A stretch of 64,000 bases of DNA, taken from Opisthocomus hoazin (taxonomy: Eukaryota > Chordata > Aves > Opisthocomiformes > Opisthocomidae). Every line of letters begins with the position of its first letter. Within the stretch, counting starts at the first letter, position 1. The notes beneath the pieces were generated by a model. That model did not search any database. It was not told where the DNA came from and worked only from the letters and a program-made list of their open reading frames with translations. Positions 13,401 through 25,700 of this stretch are shown here, in pieces. The position numbers and the translations under genes are program-made. Where the stretch lies: the NCBI RefSeq assembly GCF_030867145.1, contig NC_134419.1, forward strand, positions 77,501,403-77,565,402, in the 5' to 3' direction.

Positions 13401-16400
13401 ACGTCCATAACAATTTTATTTTCCTCAGCATCAAGTGAAGGTGATAAGGCAGAGTGAAATTGTGAAGGCACATTAAAATTATCATTTTTTTCCTCTGTGC
13501 AGCCAATATTACGAGGTCTGGTTTGGGAGACCCTTCCAATTAGGTTTAGGAAGTAAAATCTTCATCGCTCTGTAAAATATTTCTGGTTACTTTGAATGAA
13601 ATATATTAAAGTTATTTTAGCTTTTGTCCTTTCAAATGATTTTTCAAACCCTCTAACGTCAGCCAAACACAAGAATAGTCAGAGTCCTTACTCACACTTA
13701 AAAAGAACTGAAGCCTGATGACTTGAACATGTGCATTAGACGTTCCCTGGCAATTTTATGGTTCATATATCTTTCATTCAGCAGAGTGTTAGCTGCCTGT
13801 TTCCCTTCCTGGAAATAGGAGGGAAAAAAATAGAGCCACCTTAAACACCAAGGTAGGGGGAAATAAATACTTTATGACTTGGCCTCCGTATTTGCTAGGA
13901 AGTAAATTATTTCTTACATTTAAGCTAAAATAAAAGTTGGGTGGGGGATTAGAGTTGGTAGGACTTTGGCATTTATTCTGGTGCTCCTTCACTGTATTTA
14001 TGTCTACTGTCTTTCAGCACTGACACACCCTCACCGAATGCCCACCCTCGAAGAGGATCCACAGACGTTTCCAGTCTTGGCCGCTGGCAGCAATGCAGCG
14101 ACCGAGCACTAACAGCACCCACCCAGGCAAGCCTTGCACTATTACTCCCCATCCCCATTTCACGGAGCGTTCCTAAACACCGCTGGAGTAGACCGTGGAA
14201 AAGGTGCAATCTGCAGCATGCTCATGCATCATGGATACACGACCGGTCTTTGAACTCCCTTTTTTTTGATTGATTACATCCAGTGGTTGACAGTTACGGT
14301 GGAGAGGCCTGGCCTTCAGGCTGGAAGGCATCTTCTGGCCAAAGACATGGTCCAGGTACAGAAGGAAAGATTTGAGGAGAAATCCATGGTGCAAAGAACT
14401 TGGCGCGAAGAGCTCATCGGCTGTTGGTCCTTGCACAGCTGCAGCTGCTGGTGTGGCCCCTTCTGGTAGATATTTCTGTATTCCGGCAAGTACTGGGTAC
14501 AATGAATTAATACACTGCAGTTTTTATGGTTTTTCAGGAAAAAAAATGTATTCTGTCTTACCACCCTTATATCTGCATGCAGAAGAGGGAGAAAATTACC
14601 TTATTGTTAAAGGAAAGCAAGACATCAACAGAAAGGAATTGAAGGGACAATTATAGATAAGTTCAATAGATGCATATGCCATACTGAGACAGAATAATGC
14701 TACAGGGAGGAAAATAGAGATTTTATGTCTCTTCACTTTTCTTCTGAGATCTTGCCCATTGTTACAGTGGTTTATTGCTAATGTCGCATTTTGCCAGAAA
14801 AAATTCAATGCGGCTTTTGCAGTGGTTTTATTTGTAATACCGTTCTTTAGTTACAGACTGCAAGATTAGACCTAATTTTTCAAATATTATGCATAGATTT
14901 GATTTAACAAGGTGTTTTGCTCTGAATTTGGTTTAGAAGGAGATAATAACATATCTGGAATAAATGTACAATCTGTGAATAGCACAAACGTTGTGCAGTT
15001 TCACTGATCCCGATATTTTATTGCATATGAGCCGTACCCCTGAAGGAGATAAGGGATGCAAGCTTTCTGGGTAGCCGGCTTTAATGAACAAGTTCATACC
15101 TTTGAAAGAGCAAATGCTCTATGAGGCAGCACGACTGCAAACTTTTCAGAAATGCTGATTGCATTTGGAGATGAAGATCTGAGTTACGCATTTGACAAAA
15201 AAAAAAAAAGATTTTTCTCTCGTAATCCTTTCAAGTGAGGAGGAAATTTCACAATAAAAAAATGAAGAAAAAAGACACATTGCTCTCCACGTGATACCCA
15301 AAAACATCTGCCATCTCCTGGGGGCTCAAGGGGAAAGAGAAAAGAAGCTCATGAAATATAAACTAACCCTGGAATCCATATTAATGACTTCAGCTTTTTT
15401 TCCAGTGGGCTCCACTGTACTCTTCACCCTGAGCTTCACGTTGCTGCTTAGGCTCACCGGCACTCGGAGCCAGCCAGGGAGCTGCTGAAAGCCCCGTGGC
15501 AGCGCGGTTGTCTCTCAGTTGCGGGAGTAAATCAGCGGCGAGGGCACGTGTGGAGGAACCACAGGGTTTGCTGCAGCAGGCGAGGATATCTCGCAGGGCT
15601 AGAGCTGGGCATAAACACTGCCGAGTAGCTCGTATGATGGACACCTTCCCTGCACGGGGGGCCAAGACAGTCACGTCCTTCTTGGTTTTGGATTCTGGTA
15701 TTGGGTCCATCACTCAGCAACTTCCAGTTTCCAACCAAGGAAGTTTGTGGAAGTGCTGTCTCATTTTCCCAGTTGGGAGGCTGACTTTTTTTGCAGTCAT
15801 CTGGTACCTCTAGGGAAGCTTTTTGTCTCTGGAGGCTTAACAAAACCCAGGGGAAATTAAAAAGAATATAGTTTCTCCTCATTTAATCTTATTTTACTAA
15901 AATATCCACAGATGTGGAGCTGCTTGTCCTAGATAGCACATCCATCATGCTGCTTTTGCTTGGGTAAAGTTTGCCCTTCGGGATCTGTCTTAAAATTACC
16001 AAACCTACCGTCATCTGAAATCACGTCGTTCGTGAGTTCCAAATCAGTAAGAAACTTCAGCTTCCTTCTTGTTTTGCTCCAATTTAGCTAAGGATAAGAA
16101 GGGTGCTTTGAAACTATTCAGATGATTTTTAAAGTTCCATGGAAGCTCTGCTCTTTCCCATCTGGGGATTCCACCCTTGGGATGCCGATGCAGGAGCCGT
16201 GGCGTCATTCCTTGTTGGTGTGCAAGGATCTGGTCCCCTGGTGCTCCCTCATTTTCTGCACAGGATAACTCAGACTCGCTTTTACATCGACCAAATCTTC
16301 TGCATTTCCACGGGAAAACTTCACCCTTGTACAGGACCTGTACACCAAAGGAGAATCTCATCCCGTGGGAAAAGCAGAATATAATTACTATATCCTGGTA

Positions 16401-17645
16401 GCCAAGAAATTAAAAATCCTTATCTTCCACATCTCACCAGTAGCTGACAAATGCTCTGATACACTTTAAATGGGGGAAGGATGAAATCCTCCAGCCTCCT
16501 TAAGGTGAGGTCCCGTAAGTGGGAAGTCCAAATTGTCAGGGGTTTTTGGGTGTGGGGTCAGGGGAAAGTGGGGTTGTAATGTACAAGCAGAAAGCCATAA
16601 CAAAGTTGGACAAATGCTGTCCAGGGTCTTTTTGCTTGATTCAGATGGCCAGCGAACTGGGGAAGAGGTGGGTTTTTATGTTTTAGAATAGCTCTTCCAA
16701 CAGCCTCCAAAATAATTGAAACAAGATGTTCAACTAATGGATTCTTTGAAGACCCAACGGGTGCCTGAAGAGAACGTGCTGTTGAGTGATGACAAAAGCA
16801 CTAACTATTTATCAGAAAAACAAACACACCTCGCTTGCCTCGGGTGAGTCCAACCATGACAGAACTAAGTACGTACGCTGAAGCATTCTTTCCCTTGCTC
16901 CATCACAGTTTGCAGTTACCTTTACTTCTGCTTTCCTTCACTGAAGGTCAAATAAAGCATCAGGGAAGTTTCATTCTCTGATTTGAGTAAGTAATACAAA
17001 GGATCAGACTGTGTGATCACAGATTTTCTTTTTTACCCCTCTTCTGACTGCTCTTAAGCCCCAGGCCATGTGTCCTGCGATGACCGTGCAGATCTGCAGA
17101 TGCGACGACAGCATCCTCTGATCTTGACCGTGGGAGGGCTCCTCCAGACCCACTTTCTGATTTTAGTTTGGGCTAAGTACTTGTGCATATTTCACAGAAA
17201 AAATGAGCTCTACCTTGCATTTCTGTCCACGATAAATGATCGAAGAATCGAACAGTTCTAAGAGTTTGTGTGGTAGCAAGGGATATAACCTGAAATACTT
17301 AAAATGGATAAGAACTCATAAAAATAGTGCTGATCAAAAAAAAAAAAGGTCATAAAATTGTTCTGCTTTCCAACCAACCCTTTTGTTTGTACCACTCATA
17401 ATATTGTGCATCTATAAGAGGATACCAGAGTGAGGAAGACATAACCTGTTACGTAGAAGCAGTGCCACTGTTGCCAAAAATACGCAATGTGGGATTTCCT
17501 CGCTCTGTTCAGCACAAGGTGGGACAGCCTCGGATATCGTTATGAACCTAGACAAAGGTTATCACAAAAACCAGCTTTGAGACTATTTTATTAGACTTCC
17601 GTGCCCCTTGTGTGGTCCCTGTCTTCTCCAGGTCAGTCTGACTGA

Positions 17646-17698
17646 GTTTCTACCAACTCTTCTACCAGCTTCTACCAACTCTACCAGTTTCTACCAGC
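17646..17698. repeat. Degenerate TTCTACCA short tandem array
   Basis: Five imperfect units built on TTCTACCA, with alternating AACTC and GC endings (spacing about 6-13 bp), lie head to tail. It looks like a small decaying minisatellite. I see no open frame or motif that gives it a function. Confidence 0.8.
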
Positions 17699-19461
17699 GA
17701 ATCCAGGCGAGGAGGGAAGGCTGCAGTGACGCGTCCTGTTCAGCAGGTATCCCCTTACCTGGCAGACATCGGCCCGATATTGTCACCAAATGCTTAAAGA
17801 TGACCAAGGGCCAACAACGCTGCTGCACGCAGCCCGAGCCAGTACCATTTGTTAAAAAGTTCTAAGGCGCTGGGTGGGGAACCAGAGGCAGAAAAACCAG
17901 AGAATTACAAGTGTCAGGTGTAGGAAGAGAATTTTCAGGAAATAGCACAATTTAACCTTGCTGAAATTTGATGGATTTACGACTTAATTATAACTGACCA
18001 GGACACAGATGCTCACATCAAAGGTCAGGGTGAGGTGATGCCGCGGTACGGGAAAAGTACACCCGACCGTCACAGTTTGACTTTCAGAAAGGAAAAGCCA
18101 AAATAAGTTATACAAGTGAAATGCTCTCCTTACATGCCAAAAGTCACAATTAAAATAGCAGCTTGGCCATGTGAGAGATGACACAATTAATAATATGTTT
18201 ATCACAAAACTGTGACTAAAGCCACGCTTTGAGAAGCAAACTACTGAAGGACCAATCCCAAAATGTCTTTTCTGGGTGCACTGATTTTTGGATACTTTGT
18301 GATGATCTGTTCAGTGTTCAAAATGTATTTTTAATTTATTCAAATGCCAGAGAAACCACAGAAAATCCATCCACTGACCCAGAATTATCTGTTCTCAAAA
18401 CTGAAATTACGCTTTCACTGATAAAAGATAAAAAGCAATTTACTGTTTCTTGAACTTGGCCATATATAATAGATGATTAATTATTTTAAAATGCATTAAG
18501 TTTAAGCACCTTTTCATTTCCCCTCTAAGGTCAGGAAGGCTGTCTGTTATGTTGGTGATAGGATACAGAACAAGATACTTACGAACCTCACTGGCAAAAT
18601 CGCCCTGAGGTTCCTTTCTTTCTAGACAGAGCAGCTTTCTTTTCCCAAAATGAAAAATCTAAGAGTCATTTCCCATTCATTTACTTGTGCTATTTTGGGA
18701 TTTTTTTTTTTTAAGATTGAAAATGTATTGAAACAAGTTCATGTCGATCTCTGCTGAAATATCAACAAGAGCAAACACAGATCTTTAGGCTTTTCAGAAG
18801 GATAATAAGCCAATTTCTATGGAATAATAGTATTACAGAATTGGTTATATTGCTGAACTGGAAGCATAATCTAGCTCAGGAGAACAGATAAGACCACTTT
18901 CTAATTCTCCAGAAAAAGCCCGGGTCATCAGCTGGAATAAGGACAGGCTTTAACATCTGCGTCTGGTACCCCTCAAACCGTGTAACCTACGGACGGCGCT
19001 GGAAAATAACTGCCGATGTCGCAGTTTTCAGGGAAATCCTGTTCAACGCCTCTCCCGCAGCACTGCCACCGAAGCGGATCTGCACTCTGCAGAAGGCTTC
19101 AGCAAACAATTTCACACCATCAAAAATGTGCAGGAACCGGAGAGCTTTGTTGCCAACAGACAGTCTCGAGGGGTGTCCAAGGTGACGGCAGTGCCTCCTC
19201 GCTGCAGGGGACGAGGGTGGAGGGCTCGGCGCTGTGGGACCAGGGAAGATGTCAAGGAGCGCTGCCGTTTGCTGACCAGGTACTGCCACTTCTCCCAGAT
19301 CTACTGCCACATGGCACAGGACGCTTCCTATCTAAAAAGGGTCCTGAATTACTGACGTGGACGAATTGTCTCTGGCTCCATCAGTCGCACACTGCCCATC
19401 CGCTGAGCTTACCACGGGATCCATCGCACCAAACCGCAGGAAGCTGCAAGGGCAAGGCTTA

Positions 19462-19792
19462 TACTTACAAATATCTGAAGGGTGGGTGTCAGGAAGGTGG
19501 GTCCAAGCTCTTTTCAGTAGTGCCCAGTGACAGGACAAGGGACAATAGGCACAAACTGAAGCACAGGAAGTTCTGTCTGAACATGAGGAAGAACTTCTTC
19601 CCTCTGAGGGTGATGGAGCACTGGCCCAGGCTGCCCAGGGAGGCTGTGGAGTCTCCTTCTCTGGAGATATTCAAGATCCGCCTGGACAAGGTCCTCTACA
19701 ACCTACTGTAGGTGACCCTGCTTTGGCAGGAGGGTTGGACTAGATGACCCACAGAGGTCCCTGCCAACCCTGAACATTCTGTGATTCTGTGA
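19462..19792 (+). mobile_element. CR1 LINE, 5'-truncated 3' end
   Basis: The translated + strand shows the C-terminal end of the CR1 ORF2 reverse transcriptase, with YKYLKGGCQEGGSKLFSVVP, then the [11 protein letters not shown] segment and the [14 protein letters not shown] segment. After that comes the CR1 3' untranslated wording (GGTGACCCTGCTTTGGCAGG) and the ATTCTGTGATTCTGTGA tail. CR1 is the dominant avian non-LTR retrotransposon. It is usually severely 5'-truncated and makes no target-site duplication, as seen here. Only about 330 bp remain, so the copy is inert. It diverges more from the window's consensus-like copies than those at 27.7, 35.7, 43.6 and 44.8 kb, suggesting an older insertion. 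Confidence 0.93.
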
Positions 19793-22700
19793 AGGCTTGT
19801 TGTTCTCTTCCTTGTGGGCCAGAGAGTGGAAGAGTTGCAAACGGATATAATAGGTGGAATCCCCCTTAAAAAACTGAAAGGAAACCAAGTCGGGCAAGCA
19901 TGCAGAAGAGGTTCTTAGAACATCTGTGCATCAAATATATTTATAAAAACTGCTACAGTCAATCTTTTCCAGCTGAGTGTTCAGCAGTTAAAATCTACCT
20001 CATATTACAGTAACTGTTAGAGGAAACAAGAGGAACGTTGTGTTGGCATTTAATGAGAGGAAACGTCGAGCCTTGAACAGAAAAAACAGTATCGCATGCT
20101 GTTCGATCGCAAGATGGTGAAAATTCTCCAAAGCAGTGTATGGTATAATGACACGAGCTGAACTTGCATAACTTCTCTCTTTGAAGACATTGACCAGGTT
20201 AATACCAACTAAAATAATTCTTACAGCTAGAGATAATTCTATATGTCTATGTTTTTATATCCACACGTGCTTTGGCGATGTATCTTGCTAATTATTAGCC
20301 TGAACAGGACTTACTGGGCTGGGGGGTGGTGTGACAGAGTTCAGTGTCATCAGAATAATGAAAAGCTGATAAGAACATCTCGGCTATTCCGCCCATCAAC
20401 TGCAGCTATCTAGAGAGCAGAAGGGGGATGGAAGTCTGGAAGGGACCAGACAAACGTATCGCCTCATCCGTGTTTATCAGTTCCTGGAACTCCACAAACT
20501 CATCTGGGTCTTACGGACCTTCCCATAGCGTTGTAGCCATGCCGATGAATGCTAATTGATGCATCTATAATTGTACCTAATGACTGACACTGAATTATTT
20601 AGTCTAGCAAGAGGGAGCATAAGCAGAAGTAATGGGATTAAATTAAGACAGGGAAAAATTAGGTTGAATATAAGGGAAAAATCTCTGGCAATGAGATTCA
20701 TTAGGATGGGTCCCAAGGGAATTGTTGGGCACTGCTTTGCTTCAGACATAGAAAATTAAGTTAAACCCATATTCAGGAAATTACCTAGATAATTCAGTAC
20801 GTCTTCTCCATTTTTAAATTATTGAACTCTTCAGCAACTCAACTGCTGAACAAGTTTTTGTAGGCAGTTCAGGTGCCAGCCAATCTTCCCAACTGATGAA
20901 GCGATGATTGCCCTCACAGCACTTCCGTGAGAGCAGACCCTGTACTTGTTCAAAGCAAGTTGTACTTCAACGTCACTGTAAAGCCAGCAACGCTTAATCT
21001 GTGGTTAAGTAGTGCTTAAACGCTCCCCAGGGTGGCAGTTAGGAGGTAGATAGTTGTTTTCCCATCTTGGGATTGTAATTATCTCCTGTTCTCCCAGGTA
21101 GAACTACATAATGGCAGGACATGAGGAGACAGGAGAACCCTTTTAAAAGAGGCGTCCTTCATGCCTGCTCTTTCATCTCCTTTTATCACTTGACCTGCGA
21201 AAAGCTAACTGTAATGAGCTAACAGAAGTAACTGCCAGCACAGTAAGACGTATGCAGAGTGAACTTCTATCATGACGTGATTAATGATGTCTGAAAGTGC
21301 TGTGAGTGGCAGGAAAGGTGAAGGAATCTGAGCCAGGGAAGGAAGAAGATGTATCCTGCTTACCACATTTCATAATGCCACCTCAAGACAAGCAAAGAAG
21401 TGTGAACCTTTACAGCCTTCTTCGCTGTAAATCCTAAATATGATTCCTATTAGAATCGCCTTAAAACTTCAAAGCAATGGCAGGATCTCAGCAGACAGAT
21501 AAAATAACTCCTGTGGTCACTGACGCTTCCTACTTCTATTTATCTTCCTCTGTTTAACAGCCAATGAGTTTTATTTTAGCCTTTCTGGCATTCAAATTGC
21601 ATGTCACCAGCCTCAGCAGAAATTGCACTTGCCTTTGGGGGGAAGCTCAGCCGGTCCTCGCTGCCGGCAGAGTATCGGCTGGCTTCCGAGCGAGTCCCAG
21701 GCTGCGGACCAGACGATGGCCACTCCGTGACTCCTCAGCACTCCTCGGTGCGACCGGCACCACCTCCCCGCCTGCACGCTCCACCGCAGACCAGGGTATT
21801 TCCAGAGGTAAACCACAACATCTGGCCCAGCTGAACGTAAAGGAAAATTGCCCGTATTTTGGAATGAAGTAGCAACTAAATAGGAAAGAAGACAAACTCA
21901 AAAACAGACAGAAAAAACCTCATCAATTTTGTGTTTTGCAATATTGCTAGAAGCTGGGATAAAAATAGGGAAAATATATCCAGGTCTTAAACACTCACAT
22001 AGCTCTTTCTGCATAGTAAATATCCATTACTCTTTGTTCCTCTAAACCTATGGTTATGTCAGCATGCAAAAGTAACACTAAGACTTTTGCATTATTTGTA
22101 TTTCATAGTATTTACAAAAAAGAAAGGAAAACATCTCAATTCCCAGTACCCGCTGAATGAGTTAACATTTCCTTTTCCTGAGTCACTGAATTCTGCTTCT
22201 CCATAAGCTGAAATACAGCATGGTGAGTCAGTTTTTGAGATATATTCTGCATACCTCTTCATTTATGAAGAAGACCAAGACTTTTCAAAGACCAGAATGT
22301 GCTTACCAACTTCAGCTGCTCAAATGCTTATATGTCTTTTCTCAGAACTTTGCCTGATCAATTAGAAAGCTAATTTAAAGGGTCTTTTTTTAACCTTTAT
22401 TGATGATCCTTAGCATGTGTTTAATTTATAACAGCACACTCTCCTAATTAATCCCCAGTAACTCGTTTTTCAACAAACACCACCAGTGTTGCAAAGGTAT
22501 GTGATTTATGGCTATTTTCAGAACTTTTCATTCCACTTTGCCCAGCACTGAGGACCGCGCTGCCCCTAACCCAGTAACGTCGTGTACTGTAATTTAATTG
22601 CAGTTGCGTGGGGTTGGATGCGCTTCTCAGGAGCTGGCTCTCACCACTGAACGGCTTTGCCTTTCATCTTTCGTGAAGATGGAGCTCTGTACTATCATGC

Positions 22701-25700
22701 ACAGATTCCCAACAGGCCTCACTAGAAGAGATGAGTGGAACATAAAGATCTTCAAAGACAGCTACTTTAAACTCTAGCAAGTTGCATCTCTCTCATTTTC
22801 TTGCCCACTTTTTTTACTCCTTTGGTGTAACTCTCTGTTAATGTCTAATTCCCAGTTGAATTCTTTTTTCCCCACAAGCAGTGGAAATCTGGCATCCAGG
22901 AGTGGTTTCCTGGCCCTCTGTTAGGTTGCCCCATGGCTCACGTGGGCAAAAGCAAAGCAAAAAATAGGTACAAAGGTAATATATCACATACAGCAACCTA
23001 TGTCGCATGCCAGCTACAGTTAGGCATCTTTCTAAATAGCACTCATTTCTTTAATCCGCAGCTCCAGAACTGTTTAGATCATGTGTGTGGGTATGGTGAA
23101 ATTTGACCAAACCTGGGTCCTGCAGCTTTTGTCACGGTGTTTCTCAGCTTGTTCCTCTACACATGGAAGCTGAAAAAAGTGAGGAACAATATTTTCTGGC
23201 ACTGGTTTCTACTGCTGAGCAGATGCAATTCGATACCAATGAAGTCATTAGGAAGATTCCCACTGAATCCACGTGAAGTTATGGCTGTAACTATACTGAA
23301 AACGTTTTTAAGGGCTGTTTTGTGGATCTGTGTTGTAGGGACGCATTTCTCACAGGACTGCTGAACCGTGCTGGAGCTTCGGTTCACTGGGGAGGTTCCC
23401 ACTGGCATCAGGGAAATCAAGATTTCCCTTTTATTTCTCAGCTCTACCGAAGTTTAGTTAAATAGACTCAAAGCGCATATATCCTGCTAACCTCTAAAAG
23501 AAGCTATGAGATCAGGTTTGAAATTAATTATGTCATTAAAGGAAAAACAATCAAAAACTTTAAATCCTTATTTATTTGCCCATCTGTTAACAACAGTGCT
23601 CAAATAGCGAGATTACAAATATCTCTGTAATTTTATCTGGTTTTGTTTGCACAACAGTCTGACTAAACAGGAACAAGATTGCAAAGCACGGCGTCATTCT
23701 GTGTCATACCTGTAGCGTGTGGGAGGGAAACAAGGGGTATTTGCTGCTTCGAGAATGCAAAGCCCGCTAACTCCCCTGATAATGAGTGGATTTATTTGTT
23801 CCATAACTCAGAATGTCACAAAATAGCATTATATTATGCAGTTACTCTCGATAAATATTTGCGAGTGATTTAAAGATACTGTTTCACAATATAAATAATA
23901 ATACCTTGAAAGAAGACAGTCAGTACTTGAGAGACTTTATTCCCTACAGCTGATTACTAAAGCTGACCTTATTTTCAAATCTGTCTGCACATGACCATGC
24001 TTTTTTTCTCCCATTTTCTCTTTTTCTCCTGCCCACTTGAAACCAGTGAATGCACTTGGATCCTAAGGGAGTCTTGCAGAAGAGCCGATCCAGTTCTTAA
24101 AACCTGCAATTTTTAAACCCAAGGAAAATGTGCAAGAGAGGGTTGCATAGCGTGTACGTATGTCCCTGGTGACCTCTATGGACAACCAGCATAGTCCCAG
24201 TGGCCCCAGTGCTTGATGGTATCAGAACAGCTGGCGTTTTAACAAGCTGTGAGGCTCTCATGAGAGGTTCTTTCAGGATCAGAAGAAAGTTTGGGACTAT
24301 GACAGCGTAGTTCATAATCCGAGTCCTGAGATGGAACTCGAAGAATGTATTTCTCATTTGGAGTTCAAAATTGAATTGGCTGTTATTAGCATACACTAAT
24401 TTCATAAGCATAAACGATGGGTAGGAAAGATAAAAGAACTATGTGCAAAGTTACAGTTTTCAAATAAAAGAATGTGCTTAACCACCGTTTTCCATCACAC
24501 CAGTAGGTCTCTGCTTTGAAGGATCTGTTTAATTATCTTCTTTTTTTAAACCCTTGAGGGTGCAAATTCAAGCATATTTTAGGGACGAGCGCTACCAGAA
24601 AATCAAAAACGTCTGGCAGAAAGTCAATTCTACTTGCATTTTTAATGTACAGCGGTGCAATTTTCAAAATTATAGTTACTGTGTTATGGTTCCCACCAAA
24701 ACATCGATCCTGAGTGTTAATAGAGTAGGGGTGAAAAACTTTGTCTTCGGCAGTGCCACGTGAGCATTATTTGGATTCCAGCTCCATAGGGAGCACAGTG
24801 CAGGGCAGGCACCCTGTCAGCAATTAAGACATAATGAATTTAACAGAACAATGGATATTGATTAGTGACTTTTATTTCTGATAAAACGAGAAAAGTCAGC
24901 AAAAGGCAGAGATGTTGAAACTAATGATAGCCTAAGCAATCCACTGAAACAAAGTCAAAGCAGTCATCTGGACTAAGTCAGCCTGGGACAAAGCGGAGTA
25001 ACCATATCCACGGTCACCCATGGCCACCCAGAAGAACTCCAGCAGGGAGGAAAACTCTAGTTTAATCTAAGCCTGAATTCTCTCACAGCAAATGTGGCTA
25101 CTGATCAGGCTCACAGAGACTCCTTGTGTCTTGCCCTCCTTCCCATCTGAGGTCATTACTGGTCTTGCTAAATGCTCTATTCAACACAAATGGGGTGTAC
25201 ATCGTGCTTCCTGTCTTTCAGTTCTTGTTTTAAAAAATCGACCTACAAAAGAAGTCTAGAATCCGCAGGGCACTTTTGCTGTCATGATTCTGGGAGAATG
25301 ACCCGGATCCATGAGAGTCGCAGAGGTCACTGAAATCGGAGAGCCTCTTTCCCTGGAGGGGACGGCAGAGCCAGAGAAAACGGGCTGATGGAAGTGGAAA
25401 CTTCTGATCTTCATCAGAGGGAGTGTGAGGGCAGGGGGATCTGACCCGAACATATGTGCTGTGGAAAGAAGGGAGCTTTGACCAGGATGGAAGAAAAAGA
25501 AGGAGGAACACCGCAGTTCTTTGTCTGTCCTTGGGCTCTATCCTTTTGCCTGTGTTATATTCAACCATCTTCTGTTCTTACAGTACTCTCTGCGCCATAT
25601 AAAGTAGAAGCACATATTGCATGTGACTGCAATAAAATGACATGCTGAATTCAACATGTACTGCTGCAGTACGTTAATCCTCTATTTATTATTTGATTTT

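Larger units (their letters stand above)
3289..19461. other. Intergenic sequence upstream of DOCK1, no gene recognised
   Basis: About 16 kb of AT-rich sequence with scattered GC-richer patches near 9.7, 12.0-12.25, 12.73-12.90, 14.0-14.47 and 15.4-15.7 kb. In those patches both strands stay open for 60-130 codons, but no frame shows a recognisable domain. The contents I can name are a 31-bp tandem duplication (7362-7427) and a degenerate short tandem array (17646-17698). Some AT-rich stretches, such as 13.38-13.62 kb, read like conserved non-coding elements, which cannot be tested from one sequence. No tRNA cloverleaf or other structural RNA was recognised. Confidence 0.45.

Noticed and set aside
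19016..19711. 231-codon plus-strand frame
   Set aside because: Its C-terminal third is the CR1 reverse-transcriptase end, and the rest is unique sequence fused by chance. It is not a host gene.
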